From Berberis thunbergii (taxonomy: Eukaryota > Streptophyta > Magnoliopsida > Ranunculales > Berberidaceae): DNA of 64,000 nucleotides. Below, piece after piece: positions 1 through 12,700 of this stretch (position 1 is the first letter of the stretch; every line of letters begins with the position of its first letter). The notes beneath the pieces are model-generated. The model made no database searches. It had not been told where the DNA came from and saw only the letters and a list, made by a program, of their open reading frames with translations. The translations under genes were made by a program, and so were the position numbers. The stretch is taken from positions 992,001 to 1,056,000 of the forward strand of contig QNQO01000224.1 in assembly GCA_003290165.1 (NCBI GenBank). The letters are read 5' to 3'.

Positions 1-47
1 ACATTTCTAAAATTCCAACACAGGGAGATAATGCGGCTCCTACTCAA

Positions 48-1015
48 AGCTTGCCTTTCATCAAGAGCTTATATCTTTGGAAAAATATTGATTCCATGCA
101 GCTGATACCTCAACACCCACACTTTCATCCCATTGAGTAATATAATGAAGGTCTTTGGGAATGATTGACAATAGGTTGGATGATAGGTTTTGCCAATTCG
201 GAGAGTGCAAGGAGTGTGCTCACTGTAAGTCAGAGGATGGCAACATGTGTGACCTACTTAAGATTAACATTGATAGGGGTGTAATGCTTAACAATGGCAA
301 GTCGAGGTTCTTAATTAAAAGACAACCCATATTTCACTTTGTGTGAACTTCCACTTTCATTGAGTACACTGTTGTTCTATGTTGGTTGTCTTGCCAATAT
401 CAACTCTACTGCACCATTGGACAAATTTTGCATCTTTTGTTGTAGAATCTTTACAAGTTTGAATGTCATTGTTAAACAACCCATTTAACAAAGTTCCATC
501 TTACATTAAGACTCTATCTCAAATGCAATGCTTGACATGGTTTACAAATGCAAATCTTGGTGTTATCTTGAATGTTGCCAAACCTAATAAGGGTGGGGGG
601 TATTCAGTAGCTATATTTGGACTAGGAGCAGTTGGCCTAGCTGTAAGCTCTCCATCTTCTTTCGTCTAGAGATTTTACTTCCCGTTGTTTATTTCAGAGA
701 AGTCTCTTTTAATGTCTTTTTTGCCTACTTTTTAGGCTGTCGAATGAGCAATAATTGTTGGAGCCTCGAGGATTACTGGCGTTGACTAGAACCCAAACAG
801 ATTTGAAGAATGTGATGTTACATGTTCCTGCCTTCTTTTGACTATAAGATTGCATACTCCGATTCAAGTTCATTGCATTAACAAAATTCCTTTTATTGAC
901 GTACTTATATAATAATGATTCTTATACCTTGTTACAACAAATAAAATTTGCGTGACTGAATTTGTGAATCTCAATGACCATCGCAAGCCTGTTTAAGAGG
1001 TATTTAATCAATGAT
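48..1015 (+). pseudogene. Alcohol dehydrogenase (class P ADH) pseudogene, partial
   Basis: A decayed fragment of a plant zinc alcohol dehydrogenase. Readable pieces follow ADH order: a SLxxxxLYxW segment near 48-90, the structural-zinc loop [17 protein letters not shown] near 200-255, a DRGVM segment and KSRF near 270-310, the NAD-fold motif FGLGAVGLA at about 616-642, then GASRITGVD near 758-785, and VTEFVNLNDHRKPV near 954-996. An intron-like stretch with GT and AG ends (643-735) sits where plant ADH genes have an intron after GLGAVGLA, and a second gap of about 130 bases falls before the VTEFVN exon. This is therefore an unprocessed copy, not a retro-copy. In-frame stops (after HFV, and in the SRITGVD exon) and frameshifts rule out function. 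The start of the gene lies outside or has been lost, and nothing from the C-terminal half is visible. Confidence 0.85.
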
Positions 1016-1438
1016 CAGTATATCACAATATTGATTATTTTTCATATCATATTCATAGAAAATTATTTTTTATATCATAACAATGTTTGTACTTGGGGTC
1101 CTTGCACTTAACCGTATTTGGTGAGGTTAAAAACAAACATGATGAGAAGTACCGAAGGCACGACCCAATTACCAAGGTATATGCCGAAGGCATGACACAA
1201 TATTTGTGCTGCTGCATGAAAAGTGTGCGGCCGTGCTATAGCTACGACTGATACACTAAATACTTACTAATCGTCTGCTTCTCAATATAATTTCAATAAC
1301 TATGCTTGTAAACCTTAAACATTCGATGCTATCACACAACATGTATTTCATCATATTAAACGTAATATCTATCAAACGATAATATTTTATTAGACAAGAA
1401 AATTAATTTGTTAAGGTTCATGTTCCATCTTTCATGTC

Positions 1439-1661
1439 AGAGCATCTTTAAGGGTAAAAGCTAAAACCATCCCCATTTTAACAAAAAACTAATTTTAGGC
1501 ACCCTAATTCTTTATCACTCCACCCATTTTAACCTTTTCATATTATTTAAATATATATTTTTCTAGTTTTGAAATTTTATATTTTACTGATTGGAGGAGA
1601 GAAGGAATAAATTATTATTTTTTTAATATTTATTAGGATTTGGGGATGAAATGGATGCTCT
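1439..1661. mobile_element. Small TIR element (MITE-like), first of an adjacent pair
   Basis: An AT-rich 223-bp segment that begins AGAGCATCT and ends GGATGCTCT, so its ends are inverted repeats. It abuts a second element of the same type at 1663. No coding capacity is seen. The superfamily is not assigned because I cannot resolve a target duplication. Confidence 0.5.
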
Positions 1662-1662
1662 A

Positions 1663-2248
1663 AGAGCATCTCCAATCACCCTCCTAAAATAGTCAAAAAA
1701 AACTATTTTAGGGGTTTCATAGAGAAATTTTTTTCTCCAATCATCCCTCTAAACAATCCTCTATAATAACTCCATATAAAACTTCCCCCTAAATTTAGGG
1801 GGAAGTTAACCATCCTCTATATCTCATATGATAATAAAATATTCTTAATATTTAATTTTATAAACAGAAACAAATAAAAAATAAAACAAAGGAAACCCTC
1901 AACTACGTTCCTCTCTTATTTAATTAGTCAAATTAAATTAAATTAATAGTCAAAATGAAATTAAATTATATTTAATAATGATAAAAACTAATTATTAATA
2001 TTATTTTTAAATGATAATATAATTGAAACTAATAATAGTATAATTATATTAAGTTAAAATTAATAATAGTATAATTGAAATTAAATTCGTATAGAAAAGT
2101 TGAAGATATATTAAAATATTGATGAAAAAGAAAAAAAATAAAGGATGTGGTTGAAGTGACGAAGAAATAGGGGACCCATAAATTTAGCTTTTGGTTAAAA
2201 TGAGAGATGATTCATCAATCGTTTTGACTTTTACCATTAGAGATGCTA
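1663..2248. mobile_element. Small TIR element (MITE-like), second of the pair
   Basis: Begins AGAGCATCTCCAATCACC and ends ATTAGAGATGCT. The reverse complement of its right end (AGCATCTCTAATGGTAAAAG) closely resembles the left end of the neighbouring element at 1439 (AGAGCATCTTTAAGGGTAAA), so the two are related and may be parts of one rearranged copy. The interior is AT-rich and non-coding. Confidence 0.5.
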
Positions 2249-2285
2249 TTAAATACAGGGGAAGGAAAATGGCAAGTTAAAATGA

Positions 2286-3427
2286 GGCAATGACTACTCC
2301 ACACTACCAAAAGCACTGTCTCACACCACCGTGTATTTTTTTTCTACTAACACACACCATAAAAAAACTGTTTATGAAAAAAATAGTAACTTAAAAATAG
2401 GGTAACTTTCGACTAATTTAAACCCTCAATTGAGACAAATTCTCAAGTTCATTAGAACATGAAAATTTAGTACTCTAAGTTATCTAATATACACAACTCG
2501 AATCACTTGAAAATATTTTGAAATTAGCAGATTATGGTCATTTTACTAAAGTCAAAATGAAAATGGGATAGTGTCTCTGAATTTCAAACAACTTATATGT
2601 TTGATCAAGATCGATTCTCAACCTAATCAAAACAAAAAATGTAGTACTTTTAGTTATCTAATAAACGCAACTTGAATCACTTGAAAATGTTTTGAAATGA
2701 GCAAGTTATGGTCATTTTACTAAAGTCGTGCAAATCTGTCTCGCAACGAAAATGAGATAGTGTCTCTGTCTTTCAGCAAACTTTTATGCTCGATCAAGAA
2801 TGATTCTCAAGCTCATCAAAACACAATAATTATAGTATTCTGATTATCTAATAAACATAACTTGAATCACTTGAAAATGTCTCGAATTGAAAATTTATGG
2901 CCATTTTACTAAAGACACGTAAATCCGTCCAAAAAAATTGCTTAAAATTTATTGTTTGTCAGGAACAATGCGAGTTTTTTTTTACTATTTGCTCAGATCA
3001 ATGCGAGGTTTGTCTCGGGCGAACAATAGGTTTTTTTGTTATTGAAAATGTTTCTGAAAATTTTTATGGAGTTTCCATGAGATTACTTTGTTTTGAAGTA
3101 AAGAATGGATTCGAGGGGTTGCAGAAGCAATCAAATCAAGATAAGGGAAGATGCGAGAGGGAAAATGCGAGAAGGGAAGAAACAATCGAACCAAGAGAAG
3201 GAGTCGAACTTGATTTTGAATGTGGGGAAAGTGAAGATTTGAATGGGGGGGGGGGGGAGAGGAGAGGGAAGACTTGCATTTCGATTTGAATGGAAATGAG
3301 AAAAATAAATTTCCTTGTTCATATATGTGGTATAGGAAAGAGTGGTGGTATGGGAAATAAAGTATGTGGTGTGAGAGAGTTAAATTGTGTGAGACAATAC
3401 TTTTAGTGGTGTGGAGTAATCATTGCC
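2286..3427. mobile_element. Non-autonomous Mutator-like element (family copy A)
   Basis: A complete 1,142-bp element. The left end GGCAATGACTACTCCACAC and the right end, read inverted, GGCAATGATTACTCCACAC continue as inverted repeats for about 43 bp with six mismatches, five of them transitions. It is flanked on both sides by the identical 9-bp sequence TTAAAATGA (2277-2285 and 3428-3436). A 9-bp duplication is the hallmark of Mutator-type transposition. No transposase is encoded. The interior carries a threefold direct repeat (2440-2930) and a G-run with GA-rich sequence (3130-3290). Copy B at 33,400-34,290 shares the termini. Confidence 0.88.
2440..2930. repeat. Threefold direct repeat inside Mutator-like element A
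   Basis: Three imperfect copies of a unit of about 175-190 bp start near 2481, 2655 and 2845. Each contains a TATCTAAT segment, then AATCACTTGAAAAT, then TGGYCATTTTACTAAAG; the first two also carry ATAGTGTCTCTG and TCGATCAAGA-like segments. The third copy breaks off after ACTAAAG. The expansion is internal to the transposon and non-coding. Confidence 0.75.
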
Positions 3428-3699
3428 TTAAAATGAGGATTTGCACAGGGAATCCCTTTGAGGAATTTTTTGTACCAAGACCCCAAAATTGCTTTTTCGT
3501 TAATTTAGGTATCCCTTGAAAATGATTTCGGTGGCGGGTGTAACCATGATATGAAACCTTCAATCCTACCCGATGCACAGAAGCTCATTAGGATGGGCCC
3601 ACAATATGTAAGATACACTCAGCATAGAGTCATTTTTGTAGTTTAGCAGGGGAAAAAAAAAAAATGAATTACGGGCATTTGGATGTGGGGGTAAAGTAG

Positions 3700-3879
3700 G
3701 AAAAGAAAGGGTAGAGAAGCAACTCAGAGAAGCAACTCTTCGCTACTTTTTTTTGGCTGAAGCTGTCCGCTACTCAGCTACTACTGTCCGGTCTCGTCTG
3801 TCTGAGAGAGAGAGAGAGGGTTTTCGTGCGAATCGGAGCCAAAAGCTAAATCTTTGGAAAACCCTAGTTTCTCAAAAAC
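3700..3879 (+). promoter_or_regulatory. 5' leader and proximal promoter of the DCN1-like gene
   Basis: Upstream of the start codon lie a (GA)n tract near 3805-3819 and an AAACCCTAG telo-box-like motif near 3859-3867, both common in leaders of plant housekeeping genes. I cannot place the transcription start or a clear TATA box. The region begins only about 270 bases downstream of the Mutator-like element. Confidence 0.4.
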
Positions 3880-6800
3880 ATGGTAAATTTTCATCCCACT
3901 GATTTTCTTTTTCAATCTTCAATCGAACCTCTCCCTTGACAAGTTCTTATCTTTCATGCAATCGCGTCTCCTTCTCTCATTGCGCTGCTTCGTTACGGTT
4001 CTGTTTTTGTGACGCAATCGATTTGCTTTTACTTTGATTGTATCGCTGTTCACGGCTCCAACTCTCGTTTCTGTAGACATAAATTTCGACGAAAAACTTG
4101 AGTTTGTGTTCTGATGATTACAACTTGTTCTTTACTTTGTAGTTTCGATCTTGGTGGGTTTTAGAATTTTTACGGATCGGCTTTTGCTGAAGAATAATTT
4201 ATGTCCTTTTTCTCTCAAGAAAACTCTTCATTTATTACTTTTGCTGTGGCCGAAGGAAAGTGATGGAAATAAAGTTTATTTTGCCTCACTTTCTCAGTTT
4301 AGTATAAATAGTCATGTTTTAGTCATTAAAATTTATTTATTAGTTGTTAATGGACTGTTTGGTTGGCAGCATAAGTTGGGCAGAGGGCAGCGTGACAAAG
4401 TTCAGCAGTTTATTGCAATAACTGGAACTACGTAAGCATTTTATCTGGAATTTGTGTTCTATATTGTTTCTGAAGTATTTTTTTTCCAGGGATTAAATGG
4501 ACATATATATTTTACTTAATTTGTGGATACTAGGTGTGTTAATACTTATATAATTTGTAACACTGTGAGATCATGATCTCAATGGGATCTATTTAAAATC
4601 TATCAATGAATAAGGTACAACCATTTAGTCCTTTTAGAGTTGAGACAGAAGAAATGAACTACGCAGTGTCAATTAATTTTGCAACCCGTCTAACTCTCGA
4701 GGGAAATGGCGAGAGGGCCGTCTAACTCTCGAGGGAAATGGCGAGAGGGGGGGGGACGTCCATCCCCCGGGATGCGCGCAAGAAAAGTCAATGCACGCAT
4801 CCCGGGGGATGGACGGCCCCCTCCCTCGCTGTTTTCCTCGCCATTTCCCTCGACAGTTAGGCGGGTTGTTAATTTTGAGATAGCAAAGTGTCTGACTGAT
4901 ATATTCCGTGAGAATCAAGCAGTGCCATGATACCAGGTTAATTATTTAAGTGGGTCTTGCAGTTTGGCTAGTGGTTGAATAATCATTTCACATGGGGAAA
5001 CACGTGTTCATTTATTAAATTGGGATGCTGATTCAGCTATGTTAGTAGTAAAGGAAGATTACATTTTTGCAAATGTCAGTCAAAGTAATTGGATTGATTA
5101 AATTTTTATCGGCAGTAGAAGTAACCAGTAGTCTATTGTGTTGCCTTCATTGATCTGAAGGCTTAAGATAATTCTAACTAGTGGAGTGCGACACAGAAGG
5201 GTTCTAACTAGTGGAGTGCGATACAGAGGCCACTTGATTGATTTTTGGGTTTGGTGGAATGAATTGAGGACATAGCCTAGCTTGATTTGGAAGCATTGGT
5301 AAAGAGAGTCCTTAATCTCCTGCCGTACATATTCAATATGCCTATCTCAATCACTTGGAAATGGAACAATTTTCAAATTAAGTTTAGGATGATTGTGGTG
5401 AAGAAATTATTTTTCATCTGGTACCCCGCGTGCTCAATAGAAGCACATGCAATGTTTAGAATATATATTGTGGACTGAGAGTTTTGAGGATTAGGTGAAA
5501 TTGTTCCTTGAGGTCACTACTGTTGGATTGAAGGAAAGCTTTCCAGTAGGCTATGCTCAAATGGGAAGGAGTTTTTGGAATCTTGCACTAGGGTTCATGT
5601 GAAGGTTTTCATGGTAATAGACTAGTATATACCACAATGCGCTGAAAACTGAGCTAGATCACATCACCTAAAAGGCAACCTAATGCTAAATCAGAAGAAT
5701 ATATTTGAATGGCAAAAAGAAATACAACCCCATACATTCAAATGAATTGGTGAACATTACTGCATGAGCTACAAGTCGATGGGTTCAAACCATTGATCGA
5801 ATTGGTCGTGAATGAAAATATCAAATTCAATCAACCCCACTTTCAACAAAATAGCCAAAAAACAATGAGTTAAAATTAATTGATTAGGTTCAACCTATTG
5901 ATCGAATTGACTGTGAAACCAAATTATTAACCTGAACTAGCCTCACTTTCAACCCAATAGCAAACAAAGGGAAAGAAAACCAAAAAGAAAAAATAAAATA
6001 AAAATGAAAGATAATAGATTTGGGAATCTATCGGGTTTATTGATCGAATCAATTGGGTTCAAACCATCGATCAAATTAATTGGGTTGAACCCATCAATTG
6101 AATTGACGGGGTTCAGTTCCGTATGTTGAATCAATTGAAAAAAAAATAAAAAATGAAAGATAATAGATTGGGGAATCTATCGGGTTTATTGATCAAATCA
6201 ATTGGGTTCAAACCATCGAAGATAGACCGTTGGAGGAAGAGGAGGGTGGCAGAGGAACAGTTGCAGGTGTCACAAGTCACATGGAGAGTCTCCAATGATG
6301 ATTTGCTAGATTTCGAAGGATTCAATTTGGGGTTAGGATTTCAGACGAACGGACAATTGGGGGGGGGGGTGTCACATAGGGGAATGACAAAGCTTCTTTT
6401 GGTTTTAGATCTGACAAGCAATGATGATTTTCTCCGGTGCTTGAATGCTCACCATACAACCTCAAAGTAAAGGGAGTGGTTCTTTTGCATGCAACTTGTA
6501 TTGGAGAAAAGGAAGCATTTTTTGTTAGCATCCATTTGGGGAAGGAAATTGGAAGATGACGGACACAAGTGTTTTTCAGGTCGATTCTTCTTTAGCAAGT
6601 TGTCAAATGAGTATCTTCATTTGAGTTCCTTTACTAACTTTCTGGTTATGTTGAGTGGAAATGTATGCTGTCTAGAGTTTATTTCTCATGCAGACTTTGG
6701 TGCAGGATAAAATCCCATTAATCAAGTGTTTGGCCCATATAGGAATGACCATCGACTTGGATTTCTTTGTATGATTAAATGGAGATTTTTTCCCTTGGGT

Positions 6801-9679
6801 TAGCAAGTTGTGGAGCCACTTTTGGCTTTTTTGTTGGGATGGCGTGGGTGATACCTGGTTCCATTGAGGTGTTGGAGGTTTCCATCATTTGCAGTCTGAT
6901 GGGTTTGGGTTATATGGAAGAGAGCAACTCAAGGGTTTTCATTTTTCAACAAAAAAAGGCAGTGGATGCTAGAGGTGTCATTATGGAAGCATTGATTATT
7001 CTATGGTGGTGGGTGTCCTCTTTTCTGCGTTTAAGCGGGATTTCTTTTGACTCATGTATTTAAATAGCAAGTCAATGTTTTAAGGTCTGAAATTTCGTTT
7101 TCTTCTTTCTCCTAAATTTTAATATTGATTCTTGCCAAAAAAAAAAAAAACCCAAATAAAATAGCTTGCACTAAAGAAGTGCAAATTATGGGACAATCAA
7201 GTAATCGAATTGTCATCTCATGTTTGCTGATGCACCTAACTAGAAGAAACAAAGAGAAGACCATATTATCATATGAATTGATGTGGCTTTCCAAATTGAA
7301 AATATTCTCTATCTAGCAAGATACTCTTAATATTATCTATGTTCTTATGCTTTCATGAAATTGGTCTGAGATGATAAAGAGTTCCCATCCATTGAGCTTC
7401 ATGTTTCTTTGACAATGATACATTTGCTCACAAACTGGGGCATTTACCTTGAGATCCATTGGAGTGAGAATTCTCCTCATGTTTGTTCTTCGAGTATTAT
7501 GGCTGTGTTTGGTATCGTGTAAATGGAGTAACTTGGCCATTTTTTTAGAAAGTTAAAAGTGAAAACAAATCACACTATTAAAGAAAGTGTGGTGGGTTTG
7601 TATCTTGAATCTCCATGAATAATTGAATCCATGCAAAGTGAAAACAGTGTAAAGGCTCCACTTCCAATCAAACACAGCCTATATTTCTTTCTCTACTTCT
7701 TTCATTTTGATAATCTTAACTGTTGTTTCTCTTACTGATCTGAGAAGTTTGAGTTGTAAGTGCAGCATGCACATCGATTTGATCAGTTGTGTGGTCGTAT
7801 GGTTTATTTATTTGTTTGATGAGTCCTTAAGAAGCTCCATCAACAAGACTGAGTGGATGCTAGCCTGTTTATCAATTGGAAAACCATATTATTAAGACTG
7901 AACTGTCAGATATCTGGAGACCATAACTATGATGCAAATAAGTAGCAACATAGTCTGGTTAGCATTCAAATCTGCTCCTTGTTATGAACTTTTCTATTGC
8001 TGGAAGTAGCTTCAGTTTCAGCAAGCACTAATTTCATCTTTTTCTATAAGAATCTTCTCATTCTATTGTCTAGATAACTATTTGTTTTATTTATGAAAAT
8101 TTTTTTGGGGCATGCAGTGAAAAGGTTGCTCTTCAGGCCCTGAAGTCCAGTGATTGGCATCTTGAAGGCGCCTTTGATATATTCTATAGCCAGCCACAAA
8201 TTAAAACAGTCACTAATTCTAGATATCTGGAGGAGCTTTACTATAGATATAAAGGCAAGTTTTTTTTTTCTAGCTCCGTTTTGTAATTACCCTCTATTGC
8301 AGTCTGACATTCTGGCTTGTCAACTTTGTTTAGATTTTGACCAAGGTCTGGGCTTTCCTGCTAGTTTACTACACTAGAATCAGATTGTAGGAACTTGGAA
8401 GTGAACTTCGCCACGTGTTTCTCTTCCTGGTTGCTTCTTTGGCATTTGATGTTTACCCGGCAACTGCTAAGTGCAAACCCCACCTGAAGTTAGAAGAAAT
8501 TTGATATTTTGTGTGTGCTGTAGTGTGTGAGGTTTAGGATTTAGTTATTCAGGTTGGGTTTATTTTACCAAGAATTTCAATTAACTTGCATATACATGTG
8601 CCATTCACACTGGCTAGAAGTATACCCACTGTCATATAGAGTTTGCCCTTTAAATAAATAGGAATAGTTTTGATGGAGTGCAAAGTGGTGCATGTTTTAT
8701 CATATTGCATTTTCTTAAAGATAGATCTCGGTCTTGGCAGGTATATTTGTGATGGATTTGAACCTGCTTAGCACATGTGTGGCTTAATAAAAGGAGCATT
8801 TCAAACGATTTTACATGCCTGTATTAGTAATTTTGTTTTTTAAGATTACATTCTGATAGATTTGTCAATCCATTCAGATCAGTATGCTGATATGATTATG
8901 GCTGACGGCATCACTCTCCTTTGCAATGATCTTCAGGTAGCTATTTTCAACAGTTATTTATGCAACATTCTTGACTATTTCTTCAAGTACATGCTATCTG
9001 CATTAAGAGAGGACAGTCTTCTGAGAATTTGAATGATATACCATGTGGATTTCAAGCTAACTTGTCTTTTACAAGAAGTATCTAGCTCTTTATACAGATT
9101 CCCAGAAAAACAAATTATTTTCCTTTATGAAATATAGCCTAAAAAATTATTCTGTTTGGATGCCGTCTTCATTTACTCTTTTAGTATCTTTTAACAGCAA
9201 TACGTATCTTATTTTGGCAGGTGGACCCTCAGGACATTGTTATGGTAAGTGTATATTCTGATTTCTGAACCCCTCTGTGAGTGCCTTTTGAAGTCAATGG
9301 ATTATTCGGGTGTACATAGCATGTGTGATAAATGTAAATGTTTTGAAGGTATTTACTTGTGCATTTTTATGTTAGCTTTTGTTTCTAAATTTTAAGCTTT
9401 AATTTTTCATTTTTAACTCGGACTTTGTAATTGGAGTCATCCGCTCTGTAATTACCTGAGAGATTTTATGTCTTCCAATGACCCTCTAAGGTAGGAACTG
9501 AAATGCACCGTAAGGGAGGTTTTTATGTAATGCCCATATGTTAGCCAGGAGGAGAGTAGAAAGAATAAATGAGTCAGATTTCCTTTTGGTACGAGTTACA
9601 CAATTATAATTTAGAAGTAAAGAGTTGGAAAAATAATGGGAGGGTGGTTGAAAAATATGATGTTAAAACGCGCCCCCCC

Positions 9680-9710
<31 letters not shown>

Positions 9711-12700
9711 ACACACGCACACACACACACACCAAAAAAAAAAAAATCTGAATACACCTAATTTTAGATTCTTTTCCTAGTATAGGCTTCAAACTTTGCA
9801 TCTCTTCTACATCTACTGTGACTATAATATTGTCATGGGTTATTTACATTTTGAGTATACATAATTTAAGCATAATTCACATTGTGTACAAAAGTTTTGC
9901 ATAGTTATGAAATTGGTTGGTCAACGTTGACCAGGGTCAGAAAGTGGCATGAGCCACATTTTGTAAAGACCCAAATATCCTCAATAAGCATACCCAAAGT
10001 GCAATTATAGTAAAAATATAGTATCCAAAATGCAAAAAAAAATTTGTAGTGTATTTAAGTCTATAAACGCGGGACGTGCAACGTCGCGGAACAAGTACCT
10101 AATATGTAATTATGTAAAACTTTTATACCGAATATGAATTATGCGTAGCCAAAATGTAAATAACTCTATTGTCAACATACGCAATGAGAAAAGTGATATG
10201 ATCCTAACATCTCTTCTTGATGAAGAGACTACCAACACTCCCAACAGCTGAATTGAATCTCTCAAGCCAAGCAGCACATGGTGGCTGCTTCAACCCATAC
10301 AAGTCTTTCTTCAAATTGTACTCCAAATCCTTTGACAATGTCCAGTTTAAGTCTCGTCGATATTGTCATAAACACTATACCTCTAAACCATGGTGGAGAA
10401 AAACATTTTATACATAAACAAAGAGACAACCACATAGTTCTTTTGGATAGTGGTGCAAACATATCCTCATATTTCACCACATACATTGCCCCTTGCTACT
10501 AGTTGGGGTTTCTCTTTCATAGTACTATATGTCTGTAAATCATTTGCATACCACAAGTTTCTTAGTGACCATTATTTACAAGGTCCCTCGTCTCATAAGC
10601 ACACGACTTCCTCACGAGCATCTCAAACACTAGGAGGCATGATATCCCATACAAAAGAGATGAAATATGACTTACCACAAAAAGTCATATGAACACTTAA
10701 ATGATTATCTAAAAAAAACAATGTTGCAGCAAGACTATCATACATGAACTCCCCATCATCCATCAAAGTATCTAAAAGGAGACCCAATTAAGCACACACC
10801 ATTTTGTGAAAAGTCTAAAATATGAATTACCTACACATTTCATGAGATAAAGCCAAGTTTAACACTAATGTTCCACAAAAACAACTAAGTAACAAAAACC
10901 GAAGTAGTAGATTCTACCACCTAATAATGGAACACAACATCGTTTAGTAAGTACACACTTCACATCATCCCAAGCACGTTCTTCAAATCAGAAACAGGAA
11001 AATGAACAAGTTTATTGTGTCATCACCACTAGGACGTTGAGTGATATGCAATAAAATACGAAGTTAGAAGAATTCATTGTGAATTAGGAATTTTTATTGA
11101 GGACGGGGTCATTTGCTTGTATTCGCCTTGTTTAGGAATACGTTTTGAATTTTCTCTATGTTCTTGAGTTGCATTGTGTGATAAAGGGGTTCCTTGAATG
11201 GTCATGGGGTTGATTGAGGAGGTGGCCTTTCGCGTGTATTTCAATAAGTTTCCTTGGTGTGTCGCTTGCACCCACAGATCATATTATAGCTTTTCTTTTA
11301 TCGTCTGGTTTGTTTTTTCAATCCTCTGTAAGGATTGTGCCATTTTTGAGTAGTGGGAACAAGCTTCTCAAACATGGTACATCAGGTCCAAATTCAGAAC
11401 ACATTGTCTTTCTCGCAGTATTCTCAACTTGTCAACTTGAATATAGAAGGACACTTGCTTAAAAGAGGTGGTAGATGGGCGTCCTCCCATTACTTACACC
11501 TTAACAAGTGCATACTTGCAGTTCTGATCTCTCAAAACCTCATAGATTTGAGTTCCTCAACCATACTTGCATGGAATGCTGCAACATTTATTGTACACGG
11601 TGTATGATCCTGGTCATGATTAATCTCTTCCCATTTACCTTGTAAGGTGTGGTAACTGGTAGTTAAGGAATTGTCTCATTGTTTGAGATTAACAATTTCT
11701 TATTGGAGTTCATACAATTTATCAAAGTTATCAGGCAAATAATATGTCTACAACATTCCATATCACTCATTCCTTACCGGTCGTCCAGTTGAGGAATGTC
11801 TTCAAAAGGATGTTAACATTGTTTTTTTGCAGTGTTCTAAAAAGCGCTAGGCGATGGGCGAGCAGATGCCTTGGGCCCAGGGGCCTAGGCGGACACCTAG
11901 GGGTCTTAGGTTTTGTATTATAACTTTAATAATTTACAAAAGTTAAGCATAATACTTTATCAGTTACATTCAATTTAATGCCAAGATACATATGCAAAAT
12001 TTAAAAACATGAAAAATTAACAATCATGAACAAAATTTATTAAAAGTCAAATGATTGAAGTTGGTCATGATACTTTATACAAAGTTGAATTTGTGAACAA
12101 ATATTCAAACATACTCTTTTATTTTTCTTCAAATTGCATGAATGACCTCAGTCATGTTTGATAAAATCTACATTACTAAAATTGGTACCGACAGATCCTT
12201 TGAGAATTCCATTAAGTAATCATCATTTGCTACATTCAAACATATACTGAATAAAAAAACAATTAAATTGTTTATTTTCAAAAAAGATGAAAGAAAAATA
12301 AAATAAGAACACAATCAGCCTTTATTAAAAAAAACTCGCTTAGACCTTGTCGAGATCGCCGAGACCCGCCCAACCATTAATTTGGGCGTTTCTCTAACAC
12401 CTAGGCCGATTTTTAAAACACTGCTTTTTTGTCATTAATTGCATTGAGTCATAGTAACGCAATTTCTGTTATGTAACCTTCCTATTGTGTTGTTTGAGAG
12501 TTTCTTACTCATGGGTTTCACATTTTAATGAAATATTTGTTTCTTTCCAAAAAAAAATTCATAATTCCCTTACTTTCCATGGAAGAGACCCCCTTACTGA
12601 TTTTGAAGATTCATTGACTGCAATAATCATGACATAACCATAACCTTCCCACGATAATATTCATGTCAACCTTCCCACGGTTAGTGTACAATCCTAGCTG

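Noticed and set aside
2897..3289. 130-codon frame in Mutator-like copy A
   Set aside because: Ends in a G-run and overlaps the direct repeat; no similarity to transposase or any family known to me.
9569..9801. Open frames across the C/(AC)n tract
   Set aside because: Pure microsatellite translation.
10430..10470. LLDSGA on the + strand as a copia protease active site
   Set aside because: The - strand reading of the same bases gives the start of copia RT (YEDMFAPL) and fits a longer ordered set of motifs.
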